Position numbers and translations under genes: made by a program. From NCBI RefSeq assembly GCF_029227915.1, contig NC_079883.1, positions 16,618,001-16,682,000 on the forward strand: a stretch of DNA of 64,000 nt. The letters run 5' to 3'. Shown one piece after another: positions 36,286 to 48,480 of the stretch (within the stretch, counting starts at the first letter, position 1; every line of letters starts with the position of its first letter). This DNA comes from Hydractinia symbiolongicarpus (lineage: Eukaryota; Cnidaria; Hydrozoa; Anthoathecata; Hydractiniidae). The notes beneath the pieces were generated by a model. The model made no database searches and was not told the DNA's origin. It saw nothing but the letters and a program-made list of their open reading frames with translations.

Positions 36286-39200
36286 TATAACACCGTCAAC
36301 TACGGGTGCAGGCCTCCAAAGGCTGTAATATGGCCTCTTGCAGCCTAATAAAGGCCTAACACGTATATCACGTGGTCGCACGTGCCTGCGCAAGTTACCA
36401 TTGGTCTAAACCTTCCACTATCAATGGACTACGACGTCCAAAGTTGCTTTCGATTGCGTCACAGCTCTGTAACACCGTCAACTACGTGCACAGGCCTTTA
36501 AAGGCTGTAATATGGCCTCTTGCAGCATAATAAAGGCCTTACACACAAATCGCGTTGTTCTACATGCCTAGGCGAGTTACGATCGGTCTAATCCCTCCAC
36601 TCTCATTAGACTATGACGTCCCAAGTGGTTTTTCATTGCGCCATGGCGTTATAACACCGTCAACTACGGATACAGGCCTCAAAAGGCTGTAATATGGCCT
36701 CTTGCAGCATAATAAAGGCCTTACACGTATATCACGTGGTCGTACGTGCCTGCGCAAGTTACCATTGGTCTAATCCTTCTACTCTCAATGGACTAGGACG
36801 TCCCAAGTTGTTTTCCATTGCGTCACGGCTTTATAACACCGTCAACTACGTGCACAGGCTATTAAAGACTGTAATATGGCCTTTTGCGGCCTAGTAAAGG
36901 TCGTACACACAAATTGCGTTGTTCCACGTGCCTGCGCGAGTTGCGATAGGTCTAATCCCTCCACTCTCATTGGACTATGACGTCCCAAGTGGTTTTCCAT
37001 TGCGCCATGGCGTTATCACACCGTCAACTACAGGTACAGGCATGTAAAGTCTGTAATATGGCCTTTTGCAGCATAATAAGCGCTTTTCACGTATATCACG
37101 TGCTTGCACGTGCCTGCGCAGGTTACGGCTGGTCTAATTACTCCACTCTCAATGGACTACGACGTCCCATGTTGTTTTCCATTGCGCCATGACTTTATAA
37201 CACCGTCAACTACGTGTACAGGCCTCTAAAAGGCTGTACTATGGCATTTTGCAGCTTATTAAAGGTCGTGCACACAAATCGCGTTGTTCCATGCGCCTGG
37301 GCGAGTTACGATCGGTCTAATCCTTCCACTCTCATTGGACTATGACGTCCCAATTGGTTTTCCATTGCGCGATGGCGTTATAACACCGTCAACTACGGGT
37401 GCAGGCCTCCAAAGGCTGTAATATGGCCTCTTGCAGCCTAATAAAGGCCTAACACGTATATCACGTGGTCGCACGTGCCTGCGCAAGTTACCATTGGTCT
37501 AAACCTTCCACTATCAATGGACTACGACGTCCCAAGTTGCTTTCCAATGCGTCACAGCTCTATAACACCGTCAACTACGTGCACAGGCCTTTAAAGGCTG
37601 TAATATGGCCTCTTGCAGCATAATAAAGGCCTTACACACAAATCGCGTTGTTCTACATGCCTGGGCGAGTTACGATCGGTCTAATCCCTCCACTCTCATT
37701 AGACTATGACTAGGACGTCCCAAGTTGCTTTCCATTGCGTCACAGCTTTATAAAACCGTCAACTACGTGTACAGGCCTTTAAAGGCTGTAATATGGCCTC
37801 TTGCAGCATAATAAAGACCTTACACACAAATCGCGTTGTTCTACTTGCCTGGGCGAGTTACGATCGGTCTAATCCCCCCACTCTCATTGGTCTATGACGT
37901 CCCAAGTCGTTTTCCATTACGCCATGGCGTTATCACACCGTCAACTACAGGTACAGGCCTGTAAAATCTGTAATATGGCCTCTTGCAGCATAATAAAGGC
38001 CTTACACACAAATCGCGTTGTTCTACATGCCTGCGCGAGTTGCGATAGGTCTAATCCCTCCACTCTCATTGAACTATGACGTCCCAAGTGGTTTTCCATT
38101 GCGCCATGGCGTTATCACACCGTCAACTACAGGTACAGGCCTGTAAAATCTGTGATATGGCCTCTTGCAGCATAATAAAAGCCTTTAACGTATATCATGT
38201 GGTTGCACGTGCCTGTACTAGTTACGATCGGACTAATCCCTCCACTCTCAATGGACTACGACGTCCAAAGTTGTTTTCCATTGCGCCATGACTTTATAAC
38301 ACCGTCAACTACAGGTACAGGCCTGTAAAGGCTGTAACATGGCCTCTTGCAGCCTAATAAAGGTTGTACACACAAATCGCGGTGTTCCACGTGCCTGGGG
38401 GAGTTACGATCAATCTAATCCCTCCACTCTTATTGGACTATGACGTCCCAAGTGGTTTTTCATTGCGCCATGGCGTTATAACACCGTCAACTACGGGTAC
38501 AGGCCTCAAAAGGCTGTAATATGGTCATTTGCAGCCTAACAAAGGCCTTTCACGTATATCACGTGCTTGCACGTGCCTGCGCAGGTTACCGTTGGTCTAA
38601 TTATTCCACCCTCAATGGACTACGACGTCACAATTTGCTTTCCATTGCGCCATGACTTTATAACACCGTCAACTACGTGTACAGGCGTCTAAAGGCTGTA
38701 CTATGGCATTTTGCAGCCTAATAAAGGTCGTACACACAAACCACGTTGTTCAACGTGCCTGCGCAAGTTACCATTGGTCTAATCCTTCCACTCTCATTGG
38801 ACTATGACGTCCCAATTGGTTTTCCATTGCGCGATGGCGTTATAACACCGTCAACTACGGGTGCAGGCCTCCAAAGGCGGTAATATGGCCCCTTGCAGCC
38901 TAATAAAGGCCTAACACGTATATCACGTGGTCGCACGTGCCTACGCAAGTTACCATTGGTCTAATCCTTCTACTCTCAATGGACTAGGACGTCCTAAGTT
39001 GTTTTCCATTGCGTCACGGCTTTATAACACCGTCAACTACGTGTACAAGCCTCTAAAAGGCTGTACTATGGCATTTTGCAGCTTAATAAAGGTCGTGCAC
39101 ACAAATCGCGGTGTTCCACGTGCCTGGGGGGAGTTACGATCAATCTAATCCCTCCACTCTCATTGGACTATGACGTCCCAAGTGGTTTTTCATTGTGCCA

Positions 39201-39925
39201 TGGCGTTATAACACCGTCAACTACGGGTAAAGGCTGTAATATGGCCTCTTGCAGTCTAATAAAGGCCTTACACGTATATCACGTGGTCGTACGTGCCTGC
39301 GCAAGTTACCATTGGTCTAATCCTTCTACTCTCAATGGACTAGGACGTCCCAAGTTGTTTTCCATTGCGTCACGGCTTTATAACACCGTCAACTACGTGC
39401 ACAGGCCTTTAAAGGCTGTAATATGGTCATTTGCAGCCAAACAAAGGCCTTTCACGTATATCACGTGGTTGCACGTGCCTGCGCAAGTTACGAGCGGACT
39501 AATCCCTCCAATGTCATTGGACTATAACGTCCCAAGTGGTTTTCCATTGCGCCATTGCGTTATAATACCGTCAACTACGCGTACAGGCTTTAAAAAACTG
39601 TAATATGGCCTCTTGCAGCATAATAAAGGCCTTTCACGTATATCACATGGTTGCACGTGCCTGCGCAGATTACCGCTGGTCTAATTACTCCACTCTCAAT
39701 GGACTAGGACGTCCCATGTTGTTTTCCATTGCGCCATGACTTTATAACACCGTCAACTACGTGCACAGGCCTCTAAAAGGCTGTACTATGGCATTTTGCA
39801 GCTTAATAAAGGTCGTACACACAAATCGCGTTGTTCCACGTGCCTGGGCGAGTTACGATCGGTCTAATCCTTCCACTCTCATTGGACTATGACGTCCCAA
39901 GTGGTTTTCCATTGCGCCATAGCGT
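36285..39925 (+). repeat. Higher-order unit D3, second copy (3,640 bp)
   Basis: This is the tandem partner of 32,645-36,285 with few visible substitutions, for example TTTCCAATGCG near 37,543, TATAAAACCG near 37,750, ATTGAACTATG near 38,070 and CAAAGGCGGTAAT near 38,873. The match ends near 39,930, where GTCACCTACGGG and GTGGCGCACG replace GTCAACTACGGG and GTGGTCGCACG. Its second half is itself the start of the 4.73-kb D4 duplication. Confidence 0.85.
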
Positions 39926-42430
39926 TATAACACCGTCACCTACGGGTGCAGGCCTCCAAAGGCTGTAATATGGCCTCTTGCAGCCTAATAAAGGCCTTAC
40001 ACGTATATCACGTGGCGCACGTGCCTGCGCAAGTTACCATTGGTCTAATCCTTCCACTCTCAATTGACTAGGACGTCCCAAGTTGCTTTCCATTGCGTCA
40101 CAGCTTTATAACACCGTCAACTACGTGCACAGGCCTTTAAAAGCTGTAATATGACCTTTTGCGGCCTAATAAAGGTCGTACACACAAATCGCGTTGTTCT
40201 ACGTGCCTGGGCGAGTTACGATCGGTCTAATCCTTCCACTCTCATTGGACTATGACGTCCCAAGTGGTTTTCCATTAAACCATGGCGTTATAACACCGTC
40301 ACCTACGGGTGCAGGCCTCCAAACGCTGTAATATGGCCTCTTGCAGCCTAATAAAGGCCTTACACGTATATCACGTGGCGCACGTACCTGCACAAGTTAC
40401 CATTGGTCTAATCCTTCCACTCTCAATTGACTAGGACGTCCCAAGTTGCTTTCCATTGCGTCACAGCTTTATAACACCGTCAACTACGTGTACAGGCTTT
40501 TAAAGGCTGTAATATGGCCTTTTGCGGCCTAATAAAGGTCGTACACACAAATCGCGTTGTTCCACGTGCCTACAAAGGTTACCATTGGTCTAATTATTCC
40601 ACTCTCAATGAATTACGACGTCCCAAGTTGTTTTCCATTGCGCTATGACCTTATAACACCGTCAACTACGTGTACAGGCCTCTAAAGGCTGTACTATGGC
40701 ATTTTGCAGCCTAATAATGGTCGTACACACAGATCGCGTTGTTCCACGTGCCTGCACAGGTTACCATTGGTCTAATCCTTCCACTCTCAATGGACTACGA
40801 CGTCCCAAGTTGTTTTCCATTGCGCCAAGACTTTATAACACCGTGAACTATGGGTACAGGCCTTTAAAGGCTGTAATATGGCCTCTTGCAGCATAATAAA
40901 GGCCTTACACACAAATCGCGTTGTTCTACATGCCTGGGCGAGTTACGATCGGTCTAATCCCTCCACTCTCATTAGACTATGACGTCCCAAGTGGTTTTTC
41001 ATTGCGCCATGGCGTTATAACACCGTCAACTACGGGTACAGGCCTCAAAAGGCTGTAATATGGCCTCTTGCAGCATAATAAAGGCCTTACACGTATATCA
41101 CGAGGTCGTAAGCGCCTGCGCAAGTTACCATTGGTCTAATCCTTCTACTCTCAATGGACTAGGACGTCCCAAGTTGTTTTCCATTGCGTCACGGCTTTAT
41201 AACACCGTCAACTACGTGCACAGGCCTTTAAAGGCTGTAATATGGTCATTTGCAGCCTAACAAAGGCCTTTCACGTATATCACGTGGTTGCACGTGCCTG
41301 CACAAGTTACGAGCGGACTAATCCCTCCAATGTCATTGGACTATGACGTCCCAAGTGGTTTTCCATTGCGTCACGGCTTTATAACACCGTCAACTACGCG
41401 TACAGGCCTCAAAAGGCTGTAATATGGCCTCTTGCAGCATAATAAAGGCCTTTCACGTATATCACGTGGTTGCACGTGCTTGCGCAGGTTACCGTTGGTC
41501 TAATTATTCCACTCTCAATGGACTACGACGTCCCAAGTGGTTTTCCATTGCGCCATGGCGTTATAACACCGTCAACTACGCGTACAGGCCTCAAAAGGCT
41601 GTAATATGGCCTCTTGCAGCATAATAAAGGCCTTTCACGTATATCACGTGGTTGCACGTGCTTGCGCAGGTTACCGTTGGTCTAATTATTCCACTCTCAA
41701 TGGACTACGACGTCCCAAGTGGTTTTCCATTGCGCCATGGCGTTATAACACCGTCAAGTACGGGTGCAGGCCTCCAAAGGCTGTAATATGGCCTCTTGCA
41801 GCCTAATAAAGGCCTTACACGTATATCACGTGCTTGCACGTGCCTGCGCAGGTTACCGCTGGTCTAATTACTCCACTCTCAATGGACTACGACGTCCCAT
41901 GTTGTTTTCCATTGCGCCATGACTTTATAACACCGTCAACTACGTGTACAGGCCTCTAAAAGGCTGTACTATGGCATTTTGCAGCTTAATAAAGGTCGTG
42001 CACACAAATCGCGTTGTTCCACGTGCCTGGGCGAGTTACGATCGGTCTAATCCTTCCACTCTCATTGGACTATGACGTCCCAATTGGTTTTCCATTGCGC
42101 GATGGCGTTATAACACCGTCAACTACGGGTGCAGGCCTCCAAAGGCTGTAATATGGCCTCTTGCAGCCTAATAAAGGCCTAACACGTATATCACGTGGTC
42201 GCACGTGCCTGCGCAAGTTACCATTGGTCTAATCCTTCCACTCTCAATGGACTAGGACGTCCCAAGTTGCTTTCGATTGCGTCACAGCTCTATAACACCG
42301 TCAACTACGTGCACAGGCCTTTAAAGGCTGTAATATGGCCTCTTGCAGCATAATAAAGGCCTTACACACAAATCGCGTTGTTCTACATGCCTGGGCGAGT
42401 TACGATCGGTCTAATCCCTCCACTCTCATT
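37700..42430 (+). repeat. Higher-order unit D4, first copy (4,730 bp, 26 monomers)
   Basis: Landmarks recur at +4,730 or +4,729: 37,894 to 42,624, 38,076 to 42,806, 38,927 to 43,657, 40,696 to 45,425 and 41,060 to 45,789. It begins near the CTATGACTAGGACGTCC junction. It combines the second half of D3 with D2-like monomers (GTGGCGCACG, GCCAAGACTTTATAAC, TCACGAGGTCGTA). A one-monomer duplication inside it at 41,424/41,606 is not in the second copy. Confidence 0.82.
41395..41759 (+). repeat. Recent single-monomer duplication
   Basis: Monomers starting at 41,424 and 41,606 read identically by eye through CGTGGTTGCACGTGCTTGCG, CCGTTGGTCTAATTATTCC and the following GACGTCCC segment. They first differ at the end of the second copy, at GTCAAGTACGGG. 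The corresponding place in the second D4 copy (46,153) has one monomer only and also carries GTCAAGTACGGG. The duplication therefore probably followed the 4.7-kb event. Confidence 0.8.
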
Positions 42431-45400
42431 AGACTATGACTAGGACGTCCCAAGTTGCTTTCCATTGCGTCACAGCTTTATAACACCGTCAACTACGTGT
42501 ACAGGCCTTTAAAGGCTGTAATATGGCCTCTTGCAGCATAATAAAGACCTTACACACAAATCGCGTTGTTCTACTTGCCTGGGCGAGTTACGATCGGTCT
42601 AATCCCCCCACTCTCATTGGTCTATGACGTCCCAAGTCGTTTTCCATTACGCCATGGCGTTATCACACCGTCAACTACAGGTACAGGCCTGTAAAATCTG
42701 TAATATGGCCTCTTGCAGCATAATAAAGGCCTTACACACAAATCGCGTTGTTCTACATGCCTGCGCGAGTTGCGATAGGTCTAATCCCTCCACTCTCATT
42801 GGACTATGACGTCCCAAGTGGTTTTCCATTGCGCCATGGCGTTATCACACCGTCAACTACAGGTACAGGCCTGTAAAATCTGTGATATGGCCTCTTGCAG
42901 CATAATAAAAGCCTTTAACGTATATCATGTGGTTGCACGTGCCTGTACTAGTTACGATCGGACTAATCCCTCCACTCTCAATGGACTACGACGTCCAAAG
43001 TTGTTTTCCATTGCGCCATGACTTTATAACACCGTCAACTACAGGTACAGGCCTGTAAAGGCTGTAACATGGCCTCTTGCAGCCTAATAAAGGTTGTACA
43101 CACAAATCGCGGTGTTCCACGTGCCTGGGGGAGTTACGATCAATCTAATCCCTCCACTCTTATTGGACTATGACGTCCCAAGTGGTTTTTCATTGCGCCA
43201 TGGCGTTATAACACCGTCAACTACGGGTACAGGCCTCAAAAGGCTGTAATATGGTCATTTGCAGCCTAACAAAGGCCTTTCACGTATATCACGTGCTTGC
43301 ACGTGCCTGCGCAGGTTACCGTTGGTCTAATTATTCCACCCTCAATGGACTACGACGTCCCAATTTGCTTTCCATTGCGCCATGACTTTATAACACCGTC
43401 AACTACGTGTACAGGCGTCTAAAGGCTGTACTATGGCATTTTGCAGCCTAATAAAGGTCGTACACACAAACCACGTTGTTCAACGTGCCTGCGCAAGTTA
43501 CCATTGGTCTAATCCTTCCACTCTCATTGGACTATGACGTCCCAATTGGTTTTCCATTGCGCGATGGCGTTATAACACCGTCAACTACGGGTGCAGGCCT
43601 CCAAAGGCTGTAATATGGCCCCTTGCAGCCTAATAAAGGCCTAACACGTATATCACGTGGTCGCACGTGCCTACGCAAGTTACCATTGGTCTAATCCTTC
43701 TACTCTCAATGGACTAGGACGTCCTAAGTTGTTTTCCATTGCGTCACGGCTTTATAACACCGTCAACTACGTGTACAAGCCTCTAAAAGGCTGTACTATG
43801 GCATTTTGCAGCTTAATAAAGGTCGTGCACACAAATCGCGGTGTTCCACGTGCCTGGGGGAGTTACGATCAATCTAATCCCTCCACTCTCATTGGACTAT
43901 GACGTCCCAAGTGGTTTTTCATTGTGCCATGGCGTTATAACACCGTCAACTACGCGTAAAGGCTGTAATATGGCCTCTTGCAGTCTAATAAAGGCCTTAC
44001 ACGTATATCACGTGGTCGTACGTGCCTGCGCAAGTTACCATTGGTCTAATCCTTCTACTCTCAATGGACTAGGACGTCCCAAGTTGTTTTCCATTGCGTC
44101 ACGGCTTTATAACACCGTCAACTACGTGCACAGGCCTTTAAAGGCTGTAATATGGTCATTTGCAGCCAAACAAAGGCCTTTCACGTATATCACGTGGTTG
44201 CACGTGCCTGCGCAAGTTACGAGCGGACTAATCCCTCCAATGTCATTGGACTATAACGTCCCAAGTGGTTTTCCATTGCGCCATGGCGTTATAACACCGT
44301 CAACTACGCGTACAGGCTTTAAAAAACTGTAATATGGCCTCTTGCAGCATAATAAAGGCCTTTCACGTATATCACATGGTTGCACGTGCCTGCGCAGATT
44401 ACCGCTGGTCTAATTACTCCACTCTCAATGGACTACGACGTCCCATGTTGTTTTCCATTGCGCCATGACTTTATAACACCGTCAACTACGTGCACAGGCC
44501 TCTAAAAGGCTGTACTATGGCATTTTGCAGCTTAATAAAGGTCGTACACACAAATCGCGTTGTTCCACGTGCCTGGGCGAGTTACGATCGGTCTAATCCT
44601 TCCACTCTCATTGGACTATGACGTCCCAAGTGGTTTTCCATTGCGCCATAGCGTTATAACACCGTCACCTACGGGTGCAGGCCTCCAAAGGCTGTAATAT
44701 GGCCTCTTGCAGCCTAATAAAGGCCTTACACGTATATCACGTGGCGCACGTGCCTGCGCAAGTTACCATTGGTCTAATCCTTCCACTCTCAATTGACTAG
44801 GACGTCCCAAGTTGCTTTCCATTGCGTCACAGCTTTATAACACCGTCAACTACGTGCACAGGCCTTTAAAAGCTGTAATATGACCTTTTGCGGCCTAATA
44901 AAGGTCGTACACACAAATCGCGTTGTTCTACGTGCCTGGGCGAGTTACGATCGGTCTAATCCTTCCACTCTCATTGGACTATGACGTCCCAAGTGGTTTT
45001 CCATTAAACCATGGCGTTATAACACCGTCACCTACGGGTGCAGGCCTCCAAACGCTGTAATATGGCCTCTTGCAGCCTAATAAAGGCCTTACACGTATAT
45101 CACGTGGTGCACGTACCTGCACAAGTTACCATTGGTCTAATCCTTCCACTCTCAATTGACTAGGACGTCCCAAGTTGCTTTCCATTGCGTCACAGCTTTA
45201 TAACACCGTCAACTACGTGTACAGGCTTTTAAAGGCTGTAATATGGCCTTTTGCGGCCTAATAAAGGTCGTACACACAAATCGCGTTGTTCCACGTGCCT
45301 ACAAAGGTTACCATTGGTCTAATTATTCCACTCTCAATGAATTACGACGTCCCAAGTTGTTTTCCATTGCGCTATGACCTTATAACACCGTCAACTACGT

Positions 45401-46977
45401 GTACAGGCCTCTAAAGGCTGTACTATGGCATTTTGCAGCCTAATAATGGTCGTACACACAAATCGCGTTGTTCCACGTGCCTGCACAGGTTACCATTGGT
45501 CTAATCCTTCCACTCTCAATGGACTACGACGTCCCAAGTTGTTTTCCATTGCGCCAAGACTTTATAACACCGTGAACTATGGGTACAGGCCTTTAAAGGC
45601 TGTAATATGGCCTCTTGCAGCATAATAAAGGCCTTACACACAAATCGCGTTGTTCTACATGCCTGGGCGAGTTACGATCGGTCTAATCCCTCCACTCTCA
45701 TTAGACTATGACGTCCCAAGTGGTTTTTCATTGCGCCATGGCGTTATAACACCGTCAACTACGGGTACAGGCCTCAAAAGGCTGTAATATGGCCTCTTGC
45801 AGCATAATAAAGGCCTTACACGTATATCACGAGGTCGTAAGCGCCTGCGCAAGTTACCATTGGTCTAATCCTTCTACTCTCAATGAACTAGGACGTCCCA
45901 AGTTGTTTTCCATTGCGTCACGGCTTTATAACACCGTCAACTACGTGCACAGGCCTTTAAAGGCTGTAATATGGTCATTTGCAGCCTAACAAAGGCCTTT
46001 CACGTATATCACGTGGTTGCACGTGCCTGCACAAGTTACGAGCGGACTAATCCCTCCAATGTCATTGGACTATGACGTCCCAAGTGGTTTTCCATTGCGC
46101 CATGGCGTTATAACACCGTCAACTACGCGTACAGGCCTCAAAAGGCTGTAATATGGCCTCTTGCAGCATAATAAAGGCCTTTCACGTATATCACGTGGTT
46201 GCACGTGCTTGCGCAGGTTACCGTTGGTCTAATTATTCCACTCTCAATGGACTACGACGTCCCAAGTGGTTTTCCATTGCGCCATGGCGTTATAACACCG
46301 TCAAGTACGGGTGCAGGCCTCCAAAGGCTGTAATATGGCCTCTTGCAGCCTAATAAAGGCCTTACACGTATATCACGTGCTTGCACGTGCCTGCGCAGGT
46401 TACCGCTGGTCTAATTACTCCACTCTCAATGGACTACGACGTCCCATGTTGTTTTCCATTGCGCCATGACTTTATAACACCGTCAACTACGTGTACAGGC
46501 CTCTAAAAGGCTGTACTATGGCATTTTGCAGCTTAATAAAGGTCGTGCACACAAATCGCGTTGTTCCACGTGCCTGGGCGAGTTACGATCGGTCTAATCC
46601 TTCCACTCTCATTGGACTATGACGTCCCAATTGGTTTTCCATTGCGCGATGGCGTTATAACACCGTCAACTACGGGTGCAGGCCTCCAAAGGCTGTAATA
46701 TGGCCTCTTGCAGCCTAATAAAGGCCTAACACGTATATCACGTGGTCGCACGTGCCTGCGCAAGTTACCATTGGTCTAATCCTTCCACTCTCAATGGACT
46801 AGGACGTCCCAAGTTGCTTTCGATTGCGTCACAGCTCTATAACACCGTCAACTACGTGCACAGGCCTTTAAAGGCTGTAATATGGCCTCTTGCAGCATAA
46901 TAAAGGCCTTACACACAAATCGCGTTGTTCTACATGCCTGGGCGAGTTACGATCGGTCTAATCCCTCCACTCTCATT
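42430..46977 (+). repeat. Higher-order unit D4, second copy (about 4,547 bp, 25 monomers)
   Basis: It follows the first copy without a gap and is shorter by one monomer, because 46,153 is present once where 41,424 and 41,606 are twins. The G run near 43,857 is five long instead of six, which changes the offset from 4,730 to 4,729. The ten-base loss recurs near 43,958, here in the context GCGTAAAGGC. Similarity ends near 46,977, where CTATGACGTCCC replaces CTATGACTAGGACG. Confidence 0.82.
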
Positions 46978-48480
46978 AGACTATGACGTCCCAAGTGGTT
47001 TTTCATTGCGCCATGGCGTTATAACACCGTCAACTACGGGTACAGGCCTCAAAAGGCTGTAATATGGCCTCTTGCAGCATAATAAAGGCCTTACACGTAT
47101 ATCACGAGGTCGTACGTGCCTGCGCAAGTTACCATTGGTCTAATCCTTCTACTCTCAATGGACTAGGACGTCCCAAGTTGTTTTCCATTGCGTCACGGCT
47201 TTATAACACCGTCAACTACGTGCACAGGCTATTAAAGGCTAAAATATGGCCTTTTGCGGCCTAGTAAAGGTCGTACACACAAATTGCGTTGTTCCACGTG
47301 CCTGCGCGAGTTGCGATAGGTCTAATCCCTCCACTCTCATTGGACTATGACGTCCCAAGTGGTTTTCCATTGCGCCATGGCGTTATCACACCGTCAACTA
47401 CAGGTACAGGCATGTAAAGTCTGTAATATGGCCTTTTGCAGCATAATAAGCGCTTTTCACGTATATCACGTGCTTGCACGTGCCTGCGCAGGTTACCGCT
47501 GGTCTAATTACTCCACTCTCAATGGACTACGACGTCTCATGTTGTTTTCCATTGCGCCATGACTTTATAACACCGTCAACTACGTGTACAGGCCTCTAAA
47601 AGGCTGTACTATGGCATTTTGCAGCTTAATAAAGGTCGTGCACACAAATCGCGTTGTTCCACGTGCCTGGGCGAGTTACGATCGGTCTAATCCTTCCACT
47701 CTCATTGGACTATGACGTCCCAAGTGGTTTTCCATTGCGCCATGGCGTTATAACACCGTCAACTACGCGTACAGGCCTCTAAAAGGCTGTACTATGGCAT
47801 TTTGCAGCATAATAAAGGCCTTTCACGTATATCACGAGCTTTCACGTGCCTGCGCAGGTTACCGTTGGTCTAATTATTCCACTCTCAATGGACTACGACG
47901 TCCCAAGTGGTTTTCCATTGCGCCATGGCGTTATAACACCGTCAACTACAGGTGCAGGCCTCCAAAGGCTGTAATATGGCCTCTTGCAGCCTAATAAAGG
48001 CCTTACACGTATATCACGTGGTCGCACGTGCCTGCGCAAGTTACCATTGGTCTAATCCTTCCACTCTAAATGGACTAGGACGTCCCAAGTTGCTTTCCAT
48101 TGCGTCACAGCTTCATAACACCGTCAACTACGTGCACAGGCTATTAAAGGCTGTAATATGGCCTTTTGCGGCCTACTAAAGGTCGTACACACAAATCGTG
48201 TTGTTCCACGTGCCTGCGCGAGTTGCGATAGGTCTAATCCCTCCACTCTCATTGGACTATGACGTCCCAAGTGGTTTTCCATTGCGCCATGGCGTTATCA
48301 CACCGTCAACTACAGGTACAGGCATGTAAAGTCTGTAATATGGCCTTTTGCAGCATAATAAGCGCTTTTCACGTATATCACGTGCTTGCACGTGCTTGCG
48401 CAGGTTACCGTTGGTCTAATTATTCCACTCTCAATGGACTACGACGTCCCAAGTGGTTTTCCATTGCGCCATGGCGTTAT
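46977..48480 (+). repeat. Mosaic monomers at the start of the D5 region
   Basis: About eight monomers, including a lead type at 47,064 with GCTATTAAAGGCTAAAATATGG. A segment at 47,260-47,480 resembles 48,172-48,392 (offset 912) and the family near 33,337. A monomer with TATCACGAGCTTTCACG at 47,794 recurs at 54,535. From about 47,940 to 48,495 the sequence recurs at 49,033-49,588 (offset 1,093). There is no gene. Confidence 0.7.
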
